NCBI GenBank assembly: GCA_017635595.1
Contig: JAGBLF010000006.1
Coordinates: 1 to 64,000, forward strand
Reading direction: 5' to 3'
Length of the DNA stretch: 64,000 bases
Origin: Alphaproteobacteria bacterium
Lineage (GTDB): Bacteria; Pseudomonadota; Alphaproteobacteria; RF32; CAG-239
Positions within the stretch are counted from its first letter, which is position 1. The number at the start of each line of letters is the position of its first letter. The notes under the pieces are model-generated. The model was not told where the DNA came from. It made no database searches and was given only the letters and a program-made list of their open reading frames with translations. The translations under genes were made by a program, and so were the position numbers. Positions 1-7,973 of this stretch are shown here, in pieces.

Positions 1-102
1 TAAATGAATCAAATTTAGAAAAACTATCTATGATTGAATTTTAAAATGTTTGTATATTTTTTGAAAAATTTATCTTGAAAAAGAAGCATAATTGGGATTT
101 TA

Positions 103-150
103 TATATTTTAAATTTAAACTTACGGAATCACACCACCAATAAAAAACTC
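103..150. repeat. Left copy of imperfect direct repeat bracketing the ankyrin gene
   Basis: Positions 103-123 match 2456-2476 base for base (21 nt). The similarity continues more loosely through CACCAATAA(g)AAAACTC, to 150 here and to 2504 in the other copy. The right-hand copy ends at the stop codon of the 739-aa minus-strand gene. The two copies enclose the exported ankyrin gene and the hairpin mosaic. Origin unknown. It could mark an insertion or a duplicated intergenic end. Confidence 0.6.
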
Positions 151-444
151 CCTCTTGCAGGGAGTTTTTTTATTGGTCAGCGGGAACGAACACACGACAC
201 GAGAAGTGTCGGGGGCCGGAGGAAAGAAAACAACCTCTAAATGTTGTTTTCTGACGACGGACGATGGTTGCTTGTAAGCAAGCGAGAGTATTCAAAGCGA
301 AGCGAACAAAAGCAACCGAGTGACCGAAGCAACACTCCGTGTTGCCAGACGATCCCCTCCCTGACCACCAATAAAAAACTCCCTCTTGCAGGGAGTTTTT
401 TTATTGGTCAGCGGGAGCGAACACACGACACGAGAAGTGTCGGG
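133..444. repeat. Mosaic of small hairpins with an 81-bp direct repeat
   Basis: An 81-bp unit occurs at 133-213 and again at 364-444, with one mismatch seen. Each copy holds a long terminator-like hairpin (17-bp arms around cttgc; 137-176 in the first copy) and a second hairpin CGACAC-GAGAA-GTGTCG. Between the copies lie further short inverted repeats: a 10-bp stem AGAAAACAAC/GTTGTTTTCT around 224-251, GCTTG/CAAGC and AACAC/GTGTT. Short reading frames crossing the block look like translated repeat, so I treat it as non-coding palindromic repeat sequence like a bacterial interspersed mosaic element. The first 130 bases of the window are AT-rich and hold nothing I recognise beyond the direct repeat at 103-150. 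Confidence 0.7.
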
Positions 445-495
445 TATAATAGATAAATAACTGTCCGATGATTTTTTGAGCAGGTCTGATTTATT

Positions 496-524
496 TTGAC
501 TTTTGATACACCGCATAATATAAA
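496..524 (+). promoter_or_regulatory. Putative sigma-70 promoter of the ankyrin gene
   Basis: TTGACT at 496-501 and TATAAA at 519-524 are separated by 17 nt. The element lies about 130 nt upstream of the ATG at 652 and just downstream of the hairpin mosaic. Confidence 0.5.
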
Positions 525-651
525 ATAGATAAAACAAATACTCTTGTGATGTTGAGAAAGTTTTAGAACGCATCATCTGTTTAGTCTGTATAAAAATAAG
601 GTTATCGTTCTTTTGCTCTCAATGTTTTTCAGCTGTAACGGAGGTATTTTT

Positions 652-2352
652 ATGAAAAAAGTCTTTTCCTGTATTGTGTGTATTCTGCTTTTTGGTATTG
701 TTGCTGCCTCAAATGCCGAAGATTTAAATGATGTAACGGTTTTAAGGCAGCATTTTGAAACACAACAAGCTTTTGAGCAATGGTACAGTCAACTGAATCA
801 AGAAGATAAAAATCTTGCTTTAGCCGGTACAGTATATGAATGCCGCCCGGATTTAACCAAAGCAGCCATGCGTATGGGCGGCAATATTGATACACAAGTT
901 TTTATCATATCCGTAAATTCCGGACATGATGAAGATGCCTCCGATTATATTTATGTTTATACATCAGGGGATGAGAAAGACTTTACGATAGAAGCAATGT
1001 CAGATGGTATGAAAAGGAGTGCCGCCGCCGTCAAAAAAGAAAGTTGCGGACATACGTTTTCCTTTTTCAGCAACACATCCGGCGGACTTATATCTTTACT
1101 GTCTGCCAGTATTGATGCTTGCAATAATTCGGATAGAAAAGATGATATGTTCAAGTTCTTATTAGAAAACGTGAAAACGATTAATCACGTTAATGAAGAG
1201 CTTGTTTCTCCTTTATCCAAGGCAATAAAACATAATAATATCGATATGGTGGAATTATTGTTGCAAAACGGTGCCGATTTTAACCAAACATACGCTCTTT
1301 CCTATGTCATCAAAGAATTTTATTCTTATCAGGAAAATAGAGTAAATGATGCCATGTGGGATTATGTTGTATCTTATTTACAAAAGCATAAACTGTCGGC
1401 CGAAGCCGAAACCGATGCCTTCATACAAATCCTATTAAATACTGATAACGAGTTGAAACAAAAGTTGGCTCCGTTGAATTTGCAGCCAGATTACAGCACA
1501 TTGGCGGCCAAAAAAGGATTGATTCTTGCTGCAAACCGACACAATTATGAACTGATGAAAGATTTGGTTGAGCATGGTGTTGATGTTAATTATAAGGACA
1601 AAAACGGGCGGACGGCTTTATTTTGGCTGGCCGAAGATACTTCTCCGCGAAATGAAGATATTGAAGCCGTCAGATATTTACTCAATCACGGTGCCGATGC
1701 AAATATTAAAGATAAACAGGGAAAAACAGCTTTTGATGACTGTGCTTATGCTATTTGCAAACTTAACCCGAACGGTGTGCGCCGGTTTAATACAGATGAT
1801 AAAACCATTGTACCGTCGCTGGATCAAGCCATAGATAATAACGATTGTGACACCATTACTTATTTTATCGAAAATGGTGTTGACCCTTATATCGATGTAT
1901 ACGGAACAGCATTATTATTCAGATTATATCGTTATGAACACAGAAACTGTTTGGAAAAAGTTTTGAAGTTGAAACCTGATTTGAACAGTCCGGTTTTGAA
2001 GAAAGGAAGTTTTGGAATAGAAGATGTGGATACGCCGCTGACGTATGCCAGAAATAACCGTTGGTTAAAAGATGTTATTCCGCTCCTCCAACAATATGGC
2101 GCAACCGACACGGATGATACACCGCGAATAGAGGCCTACAAAGAGATACAACAAAGACGCAGAGCAGCGGTAGCAGCCGTTTTAGAACTTAAAAATACAG
2201 ATAAATCCGAGTTTGATGCAATCAAAAACAAGATAAAACAAAAGCTTGAGGAACAAGGGCTTAAAGATTGGGAAATCGGAGCGTACCAATATATGCTAGA
2301 AGCGACAGACAGTTATGAAAAACACCTGAACGATATTAGGCATCTTCACTAA
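652..2352 (+). CDS. Exported ankyrin-repeat protein
   Basis: The 566-aa product begins with a signal peptide (MKKVFSCIVC, hydrophobic core, likely cleavage after SNA), so the mature protein is probably periplasmic or surface-located. Ankyrin-type helical repeats are visible near residues 180-210 (NNIDMVELLLQNGADFN), 290-320 (YELMKDLVEHGVDVNYKD) and 335-365 (EAVRYLLNHGADANIKD). The last 60 residues are charged and probably helical. I chose ATG 652 because GGAGG (640-644) sits 7 nt upstream. In-frame TTG/ATG codons before it would add residues ahead of the signal peptide. Ankyrin repeats bind proteins, but the partner cannot be told. The gene stands alone between repeats, with a promoter (496-524) and a terminator (2392-2419). 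An ankyrin protein delivered to a host is possible, though a Sec signal makes an envelope role at least as likely. Confidence 0.85.
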   Translation: MKKVFSCIVCILLFGIVAASNAEDLNDVTVLRQHFETQQAFEQWYSQLNQEDKNLALAGTVYECRPDLTKAAMRMGGNIDTQVFIISVNSGHDEDASDYIYVYTSGDEKDFTIEAMSDGMKRSAAAVKKESCGHTFSFFSNTSGGLISLLSASIDACNNSDRKDDMFKFLLENVKTINHVNEELVSPLSKAIKHNNIDMVELLLQNGADFNQTYALSYVIKEFYSYQENRVNDAMWDYVVSYLQKHKLSAEAETDAFIQILLNTDNELKQKLAPLNLQPDYSTLAAKKGLILAANRHNYELMKDLVEHGVDVNYKDKNGRTALFWLAEDTSPRNEDIEAVRYLLNHGADANIKDKQGKTAFDDCAYAICKLNPNGVRRFNTDDKTIVPSLDQAIDNNDCDTITYFIENGVDPYIDVYGTALLFRLYRYEHRNCLEKVLKLKPDLNSPVLKKGSFGIEDVDTPLTYARNNRWLKDVIPLLQQYGATDTDDTPRIEAYKEIQQRRRAAVAAVLELKNTDKSEFDAIKNKIKQKLEEQGLKDWEIGAYQYMLEATDSYEKHLNDIRHLH

Positions 2353-2391
2353 TATACCGCTCTGTTTTTCTTATATTACCGCCTACAAAAG

Positions 2392-2419
2392 AAACCCCCG
2401 CGTCTAACGCGGGGTTTTT
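2392..2419 (+). terminator. Rho-independent terminator after the ankyrin gene
   Basis: AAACCCCCGCG, loop TCTAA, CGCGGGG, then TTTTT. It lies 40 nt past the stop codon at 2352. Confidence 0.85.
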
Positions 2420-2455
2420 ACAACAAATTGAATCAACATAAAAATTTTAAATTTG

Positions 2456-2504
2456 TATATTTTAAATTTAAACTTAACAAACTACATCACCAATAAGAAA
2501 ACTC
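2456..2504. repeat. Right copy of imperfect direct repeat
   Basis: Counterpart of 103-150: the first 21 nt are identical and the rest is imperfect. It overlaps the stop codon of the neighbouring 739-aa minus-strand gene. Confidence 0.6.
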
Positions 2505-4723
2505 TATCGACTGCCGTAACCTTTCGGACCACAGCCTCCCGGTGTCCCGTAAGAATCGGCAAACAGTTTGCGTGTTGCGTAACTCAATTCTTTACCGTTA
2601 TGGAATAATGCCGATTTACCGGCCGCAATTTTAAGCACTGTCCCGTCTGCAAAACTTATTTGCGTATTTGCGGCCGAGCCGGATAACCGTAGCGTCATTT
2701 TGCGACCCTTATCGAAAGCATATTCCAAAGTTTGTAACTTCTCGTTTCTGTCGGTTGTAATATGATGATGCCCGATAATGCAGGTATCATTTGAACCGAT
2801 ACGACGTATTTTACCTTTATCTTCAAATTCGCTTACCGCAAAATTTTTATCCGTAATCACTTTTCCGTCATGAGTTTTAAATACATTCATATCATTACCG
2901 TTCAGATAAAGTTTTGACTGGTCCGGAAAAATAATACGCTGTTTGCGTAAATCTATGCTGATTCCGTTTGGCAAGCGGCATGATACAACTTCGGTACCTG
3001 CGGTCGAAATACCCATACCGTTGGCATATTCATCGGTATGCACTTTAACCCCGGCAGATTGCACATTCGAACTGTTGTTTTTTACCTGACCGTTCAAACT
3101 GATTTCGCGAGTTTGATAATTTATACGAACTTTAACACCGTCTTTTCGTGTTGTTTCAAAAATATCTTTTTCGACCATAAACCATTCCGGCAAATACTTA
3201 AATATCTTTTGGTCTAAGGCGCAGGCATCTTCCAAATATTGCGGCATTGTTTCATTAAGGCGTTGACGCAAGCCTTGATCAAAATGATTATGGCTCAGGT
3301 CATTACGAAGCATACAGTATTGCAACCATTTTTGTTTTTCGGCGTATGTCAGAAGTTTACCGCGGCTTAAATATTCCCACGCTTCGCTGCGGTTATAATC
3401 TTTCCCTTGTCCCAAACAATAGCTCATCAAATGATTTTCCAAATTATTCTGCAGTCTGAAAAATGTAGCGCGCCGCCTATAATCACTCTCCATACTTTGA
3501 AATTCCGGTGTATCAAAAGTAAAATCATCTGCAATCAACGCATTCGGAACAACTTTGCGAATATTACGGATAGCGGATCTGTGTTTATCTGAGCCGAGCA
3601 TATAATTAACCTCAATTTGCAGTGTCTTATGCGGATTTTCTCTGACCAGTTCTTTTAATTTTGCCACAAATTTATTATTACTAAGCCCCTGCTCGCGGAT
3701 AATATAAGAAGGATGTGTGTTTTCTATGACCTTACGCAAATCATCCAAAATGGCAATGTACCCTTTATAGCGTTGCATAAGCGGCTTTCCGCAAATTCTT
3801 TGGTACGATTCCAGTTGTTTGGTACGCATCGCTTTATTTTTTTCGGTTGAGCGGCTGCCAAATGAGCCCAGAAAATCCAAAGAATCAAATTGGTGCCGCA
3901 TCAAATGACGTAAATTAATGTAATCCTGCATTGTCACCGCCGACGAAATAAAACCGGCTTGTTCAGCACGTTTCCAAAAATCATCTCCCTGCCGACCACC
4001 ATAAAGCTGTCGGCAAACTTCTTGGGTTTTATCGGCAAAAGAACCGAGCATTTCCAACGCCAAATTTTCAAAATCAGCCATTGCCTCAGATGCCCATATA
4101 TTTTTTACTTCAGCCGTTAATCCGCGCTCCAATTTCTGCTGATGCGCTTCAAAATAATCCACCATATTCATCAGCAAGCGAAGTTCCGTATGCATAACCT
4201 TATTTTCAAACAAATCTTTCATCGGCAGATCTTTTTCTGAGCCGGTGTAAGTCACATTATATTTGCCGTCCAGCAATATTTCAACATCGCCGATTGTTGC
4301 ACCTTTGGGATATGCTAAAAGATAGCGCTCCACAGGAGAAGGCAGAGACATATCCATATTACTTATTTCATAACTGCTCGGAACGGATGTCAGACCCGGC
4401 AACGGCGAATCTAAAGCCGTATTGGTATGAGTAAGGCTCAAATAAGCATAATCGGTATTATCGCGCGGTTTAGCATTCACCATATCAATATAGTGCTGTT
4501 TTTCAAACTCCGTTACGCGGCTGAAGTGCCACGGCATATGGTAAATCGGTTTACCGTACAAGCTTTGCATCAACATACCGCTCATATGATACGGACCGCG
4601 AACTTGCGCCACATACTCCAAACCGCGAACAAATTGCATATAATCCTTATATATCCCAAGCAAATTATTCTTTTGCTTAGGTGTCAGCAATGTATCAAAT
4701 ATGTTAATTTTGTGAGGCGGCAT
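2504..4723 (-). CDS. Unrecognised protein with two HEPN-like R-x4-H motifs
   Basis: I do not recognise this 739-aa protein as a named family. Two segments fit the HEPN ribonuclease signature R-[N/H/D]-x3-H: RHLMRH (residues 272-277) and RNDLSH (473-478). Each is followed by a short HxFD-like stretch (HQFD, HNHFD) and preceded some 20 residues earlier by a Gly plus a hydrophobic helix, suggesting an internal duplication of one helical module. The N-terminal 500 residues are mostly helical. The last 200 look beta-rich, with recurring LNG/DGK turns, and end in GGCGPKGYGSR. There is no signal peptide or membrane segment, so it is probably cytoplasmic. ATG 4723 is preferred over a TTG at 4747. It overlaps the end of the EF-hand gene by 20 nt, so translation is probably coupled. 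The HEPN assignment is inference from short motifs. No CRISPR or cas gene is nearby. Confidence 0.6.
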   Translation of the reverse strand: MPPHKINIFDTLLTPKQKNNLLGIYKDYMQFVRGLEYVAQVRGPYHMSGMLMQSLYGKPIYHMPWHFSRVTEFEKQHYIDMVNAKPRDNTDYAYLSLTHTNTALDSPLPGLTSVPSSYEISNMDMSLPSPVERYLLAYPKGATIGDVEILLDGKYNVTYTGSEKDLPMKDLFENKVMHTELRLLMNMVDYFEAHQQKLERGLTAEVKNIWASEAMADFENLALEMLGSFADKTQEVCRQLYGGRQGDDFWKRAEQAGFISSAVTMQDYINLRHLMRHQFDSLDFLGSFGSRSTEKNKAMRTKQLESYQRICGKPLMQRYKGYIAILDDLRKVIENTHPSYIIREQGLSNNKFVAKLKELVRENPHKTLQIEVNYMLGSDKHRSAIRNIRKVVPNALIADDFTFDTPEFQSMESDYRRRATFFRLQNNLENHLMSYCLGQGKDYNRSEAWEYLSRGKLLTYAEKQKWLQYCMLRNDLSHNHFDQGLRQRLNETMPQYLEDACALDQKIFKYLPEWFMVEKDIFETTRKDGVKVRINYQTREISLNGQVKNNSSNVQSAGVKVHTDEYANGMGISTAGTEVVSCRLPNGISIDLRKQRIIFPDQSKLYLNGNDMNVFKTHDGKVITDKNFAVSEFEDKGKIRRIGSNDTCIIGHHHITTDRNEKLQTLEYAFDKGRKMTLRLSGSAANTQISFADGTVLKIAAGKSALFHNGKELSYATRKLFADSYGTPGGCGPKGYGSR

Positions 4724-5756
4724 CCGATGCACTTCCCTCGGCAACAAAACCGGCTACATATTCTTCTTTGGTAACCCAACCTTTTTCCGAACCTTTTATC
4801 GTTCTAAATAATTCACGCTGGTCAATCGATTGTATCTCCGGAGCTGCGGTTGATTTTTCGTACTCGACATATTCGTCTTCACTGACTTTTCCGTCATGAT
4901 TTTTATCCGTTTCATCAAAAGTCTGAGCAACAAATTCGGCTTCACTCTGATCAAAATTTTCCAGAATTTTATTTTGATTTTCCACATATTCTTCCATAGT
5001 CAGACATTCCGGAATTTTCTTTTTTTCTTGAATATAGAAAGACATAAAATCTTCTCGCGACAACACGATTTTTTCATCTTCTGCCGTTTCTTCATTTTTT
5101 TGTCTTTCTTCTTGAATTTTCACATTATAATCGGCATATTCATCTTTGGTCACGCAGTTATCATGGTTTTTATCCATTTGTTTATAATCTTCTCTTGCTA
5201 TTGATGTACTGATTCCCTGTATAAAATTCTGAGCCAACTCATTTTCATCCATGGCATTTACTTTATCGATAGTCTCCTGCATTTTTTGTACGGCTTCCTC
5301 CAGCATTTTCATGCTTTCTTCCATAGACGGCATATCAGCCAAATTATAAACACCGTCCCCATTGCGGTCCATTTTTTTAAATTGCTGTCTGAGCAAAAAT
5401 TCTTGCATATTTTCACCGAATTTTTTTAATTCGTCACCGCGAAGCATATTATCTTTATCGGTATCGGCTTTTTTAAATGCCTCATTAATATGTTCTGCCG
5501 TATTTTTCTTTTCTTCCGGTGTCAAACGGTCAATGGTTTCCACTCCCTTAACCATTTCTTCCATTTCAGTAGACGAAACGGCATTATCCACGTTGACATC
5601 AAGAAGTTCCAATCGATCCATCATATCATGCTGTAAACGCTCATCAGAAACGGCCCTAGCCAAAAAAGCATCTTCCGTCGCGCCATCGGGTACCTGAGCA
5701 TATACCGCCGATATGTGCACTGCTGTCAATAAAACCGATAAAAATGCATATTTCAT
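4704..5756 (-). CDS. Exported EF-hand calcium-binding protein
   Basis: The 350-aa product has a signal peptide (residues 1-20, ending VYA). Canonical 12-residue EF-hand loops are visible at about 98-109 (DTDKDNMLRGDE), 130-141 (DRNGDGVYNLAD), 195-206 (DKNHDNCVTKDE) and 284-295 (DKNHDGKVSEDE). A looser loop lies at 53-64 and a degenerate one near 320-331. The sequence between them is strongly acidic and helical. It should bind several calcium ions in the periplasm or outside the cell, but no enzymatic domain is seen. AGGAG lies 7 nt before the ATG. Its 3' end overlaps the start of the 739-aa gene, so the two appear to form one transcript even though only this product carries an export signal. 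Confidence 0.85.
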   Translation of the reverse strand: MKYAFLSVLLTAVHISAVYAQVPDGATEDAFLARAVSDERLQHDMMDRLELLDVNVDNAVSSTEMEEMVKGVETIDRLTPEEKKNTAEHINEAFKKADTDKDNMLRGDELKKFGENMQEFLLRQQFKKMDRNGDGVYNLADMPSMEESMKMLEEAVQKMQETIDKVNAMDENELAQNFIQGISTSIAREDYKQMDKNHDNCVTKDEYADYNVKIQEERQKNEETAEDEKIVLSREDFMSFYIQEKKKIPECLTMEEYVENQNKILENFDQSEAEFVAQTFDETDKNHDGKVSEDEYVEYEKSTAAPEIQSIDQRELFRTIKGSEKGWVTKEEYVAGFVAEGSASDAASQN

Positions 5757-5914
5757 CCGATTACTCCTGTTTTTGCAAAATCACGAACCAAGCGTATTAT
5801 AAACAGGTAATGCTACAATTGCAAGCCGATTCAGCAGTGCATATTTTGCATTTGTTATTTAAATATTAACCTCTGGGCCTTATGGTATAAAAAACATAAC
5901 TAAAGGAGAAAAAA

Positions 5915-6460
5915 ATGAAAAAACTGATTCTATCTTGTATTGCAGCCATACTTATGTCTTTTCAAGCTCAGGCCGAAACTCCGGATGCCGAAAATACGCT
6001 TTTATTACAGCTGAAAGACGGCACGGTTAAAATTCAACTTTATCCGGATAAAGCACCAAACCACGTTGCTCGCATTAAAGAACTGGTTCGTCAAGGTTTT
6101 TATGACGGTTTAAAATTCCACCGCGTTATTGACGGATTTATGGCACAAACCGGTGATCCGAAAGGAAACGGAACCGGCGGCAGCGGTCAAAAGTTAAAAG
6201 CCGAGTTTAATGATTTACACCACGGCCGCGGTGCTGTTTCGATGGCCAGAGCTCAAGATCCGGATTCTGCCGACAGCCAATTTTTTATCTGTTTTAAGGA
6301 TGCCGGTTTCTTAGACGGTCAATATACTGTTTGGGGACAAGTTATTGAAGGTATGGAATTTGTTGATAACATTAAACGCGGTAATCCGGTTACAAACGGC
6401 ACCGTTACCGATCCGGATGTTATCGTTTCAATGAAAGTTCTGGCCGACACTCAAAAATAA
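5915..6460 (+). CDS. Periplasmic cyclophilin-type peptidyl-prolyl isomerase
   Basis: The 181-aa product starts with a signal peptide (MKKLILSCIAA to QAQAE) followed by one cyclophilin domain. It catalyses cis-trans isomerisation of X-Pro bonds during folding of exported proteins. Visible family motifs are FHRVIDGFMAQTGDP with the catalytic Arg, GTGGSG, a SMARA segment, DSQFFI and FLDGQYTVWGQV. The position of the cyclosporin-contacting Trp of eukaryotic cyclophilins is Phe, as is usual in bacterial forms. AAAGGAGAA lies directly before the ATG. It is transcribed alone, divergent from the EF-hand gene, and ends at a strong terminator. PpiA-like is the closest description. I leave the symbol empty because ppiA and ppiB cannot be separated with certainty. 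Confidence 0.92.
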   Translation: MKKLILSCIAAILMSFQAQAETPDAENTLLLQLKDGTVKIQLYPDKAPNHVARIKELVRQGFYDGLKFHRVIDGFMAQTGDPKGNGTGGSGQKLKAEFNDLHHGRGAVSMARAQDPDSADSQFFICFKDAGFLDGQYTVWGQVIEGMEFVDNIKRGNPVTNGTVTDPDVIVSMKVLADTQK

Positions 6461-6477
6461 TTATTGTCTTATGCAAA

Positions 6478-6508
6478 AAAAAGTCATCGGAACCCGATGA
6501 CTTTTTTT
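6478..6508. terminator. Bidirectional terminator
   Basis: GTCATCGG (6483-6490), loop AAC, CCGATGAC (6494-6501), flanked by an A-run on the left and a T-run on the right. It serves the isomerase gene on the plus strand and the acyl carrier protein gene on the minus strand. Confidence 0.85.
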
Positions 6509-6523
6509 AATGTTCGTAAATTG

Positions 6524-6796
6524 TTACGCTTTTTCACATTGGCTGACAATACAATCAATGAGTTCTCCGACCGTACACCAACTGTTCAAATCGGCATAGC
6601 TCAAATCGAATCCAAGGTTATACTGTCTTTCCAGCATTATCGCAATGCTACACTCTACATCCTCAACATCCAGAGATGTCATTCCTAAATCGGACATAAG
6701 TTCATCGCCTTCCGAAATATCTGAGACAATATGCATATCATTGCGAATGGCATCCAGTACGATTTTTTTAACAGTTTCTCTGTCAACCATAATCAT
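6524..6796 (-). CDS. Acyl carrier protein-like protein
   Basis: The 90-aa acidic helical protein has the ACP core DLGMTSLDVEDVE. Ser41 is the likely 4'-phosphopantetheine attachment site (TSL instead of the usual DSL). ACPs carry acyl chains as thioesters. This is probably not the housekeeping AcpP, whose motif is normally DSLD and which usually sits with fabD/fabG/fabF. A specialised carrier, for example in envelope lipid modification, is possible. ATG codons at 6796 and 6790 are both usable and neither has a strong ribosome binding site. It follows a small basic protein gene on the same strand. Confidence 0.8.
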   Translation of the reverse strand: MIMVDRETVKKIVLDAIRNDMHIVSDISEGDELMSDLGMTSLDVEDVECSIAIMLERQYNLGFDLSYADLNSWCTVGELIDCIVSQCEKA

Positions 6797-6828
6797 TACT
6801 GTTTATGCATCAATAGCCAATCCGCCTG

Positions 6829-6981
6829 TCAGTCTGAGAAAGCAACGCGGCCGTTTTTCCGGTGTTTGGTTTTGCGGGCGGCATCTCTGGTGCGCTGATA
6901 CTCGGTCTGGGGACGATTTTTTTTGTTTTCGCCTTTCTTTTTCTTGCCGTCTTTACGACGCTCTTGATTTTTGTTTGCCAT
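6829..6981 (-). CDS. Small, very basic hypothetical protein
   Basis: A 50-aa reading frame starting MANKNQERRKDGKKKKG, rich in Lys, Arg, Asn and Gln with almost no hydrophobic residues. Such composition suggests nucleic-acid or ribosome binding, but no family is recognised. An upstream in-frame extension would add a hydrophobic stretch, but the ATG at 6981 gives the more natural start. It lies 32 nt upstream of the ACP gene on the same strand. It may be a real short gene or chance. Confidence 0.45.
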   Translation of the reverse strand: MANKNQERRKDGKKKKGENKKNRPQTEYQRTRDAARKTKHRKNGRVAFSD

Positions 6982-7087
6982 AAAAATAATTATTAAGTTA
7001 ATAAATAATATCTGCAAAATGCAGACTTTCACAATTATTTCAAATTGCGTTTACATATATCACTTTTCTTTGGCTTGTCAATAAAAT

Positions 7088-7864
7088 TTATTTTTGTTCT
7101 TCTTCATATGCTTTTAAGGCACGGCGCTCGAACCACTTAGCTATTTTCAAAAAGCGGAAGTAGGCATAAGTCGTCGCCATCCAGAACCCGCATGTTCCGT
7201 ACATACAATAACGCTTTCTGAAGTAATAGATAAAAAATTGCCGCGGAAATTCGGTATAAAGGCGTATTTTTGTATAATATCTGCCTTGCTCGATTGCTGT
7301 ATTGACAAGTTCATCAGTGTACATATTGAGCTTGAACCAAATTTGTGTTAGCGAAACATAGGAGTAATGGTATATTATATTTTTGAGCTGTTCGATTTTG
7401 GTGCCTTCGGGATAAACCACTCTATCGTTGGTTAAATCATCCGGCATATTGCATTTTTTACGATTATACAGGCGCACATTGTTATATGTTTTTGCCAACC
7501 AGCGAGGCTTTTTATCGCCCGGCATCAAATCGCGAATCTTGATAAAATAACCGTCTGCTTGAGGATCTTCCATTTTTTCTTTGATTTCGGCAATCAATTC
7601 CGGTGACAAAACCTCATCAGCATCTAAAGACAGCACCCAATCGTTATGGCACAACTCTTGCCCGTAATGTTTTTGCGATGAAATATTTTTCCATTCATGG
7701 AATAAAAACTTGGCGCCGTATTTTTCGGCGATTTCCTGTGTCTTATCGGTGCTGCCGCTATCAATAACAAAAATTTCGTCAGCAACATTCTGCAGTGCTT
7801 GAAGTGTTTTTCCAAGGCGCTTTTCTTCATTTAGCGTTACAATATATGCCGAAATTTTAACCAT
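7088..7864 (-). CDS. Family 2 glycosyltransferase, LPS-core (WaaE/KdtX) type
   Basis: The 258-aa protein begins MVKISAYIVTLNEEKRL, the usual GT2 opening, followed by IDSGSTDKTQEIA and LSLDADEVLSPEL (nucleotide-sugar and metal-binding DxD region). The basic, aromatic C-terminal third resembles membrane-associated WaaE-like enzymes that add a sugar to the LPS inner core. It would use a nucleotide-activated sugar at the inner face of the inner membrane. AGAGGA lies 10 nt before ATG 7864. The in-frame TTG six bases earlier is less likely. It is a single gene between the ACP pair and fabI. The exact sugar cannot be assigned. Confidence 0.85.
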   Translation of the reverse strand: MVKISAYIVTLNEEKRLGKTLQALQNVADEIFVIDSGSTDKTQEIAEKYGAKFLFHEWKNISSQKHYGQELCHNDWVLSLDADEVLSPELIAEIKEKMEDPQADGYFIKIRDLMPGDKKPRWLAKTYNNVRLYNRKKCNMPDDLTNDRVVYPEGTKIEQLKNIIYHYSYVSLTQIWFKLNMYTDELVNTAIEQGRYYTKIRLYTEFPRQFFIYYFRKRYCMYGTCGFWMATTYAYFRFLKIAKWFERRALKAYEEEQK

Positions 7865-7928
7865 TTTCAATAAGTCCTCTTTTATCAGATTAAAATTTAT
7901 GTTTTTTTTGGCTTTTATGCAATAAAAA

Positions 7929-7959
7929 AAAACGCCTCATCAACAGATAAGGCGTTTCA
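7929..7959 (-). terminator. Terminator downstream of fabI
   Basis: Read on the minus strand: AAACGCCT, a loop of about 12 nt, AGGCGTTT and a long T-run. It lies 16 nt after the fabI stop codon. Confidence 0.8.
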
Positions 7960-7973
7960 TAATGTTTTTGACC

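Noticed and set aside
241-576. Short reading frames on both strands across the hairpin mosaic
   Set aside because: They translate the repeated palindromic units themselves, have no ribosome binding sites, and each contains the same repeat peptide twice or runs through hairpin arms.
2504-5756. Cas13-type CRISPR effector for the dual R-x4-H protein
   Set aside because: No CRISPR array, no adaptation genes, and no spaced direct repeats nearby. Only the two short motifs are shared, so the protein is described as HEPN-like only.
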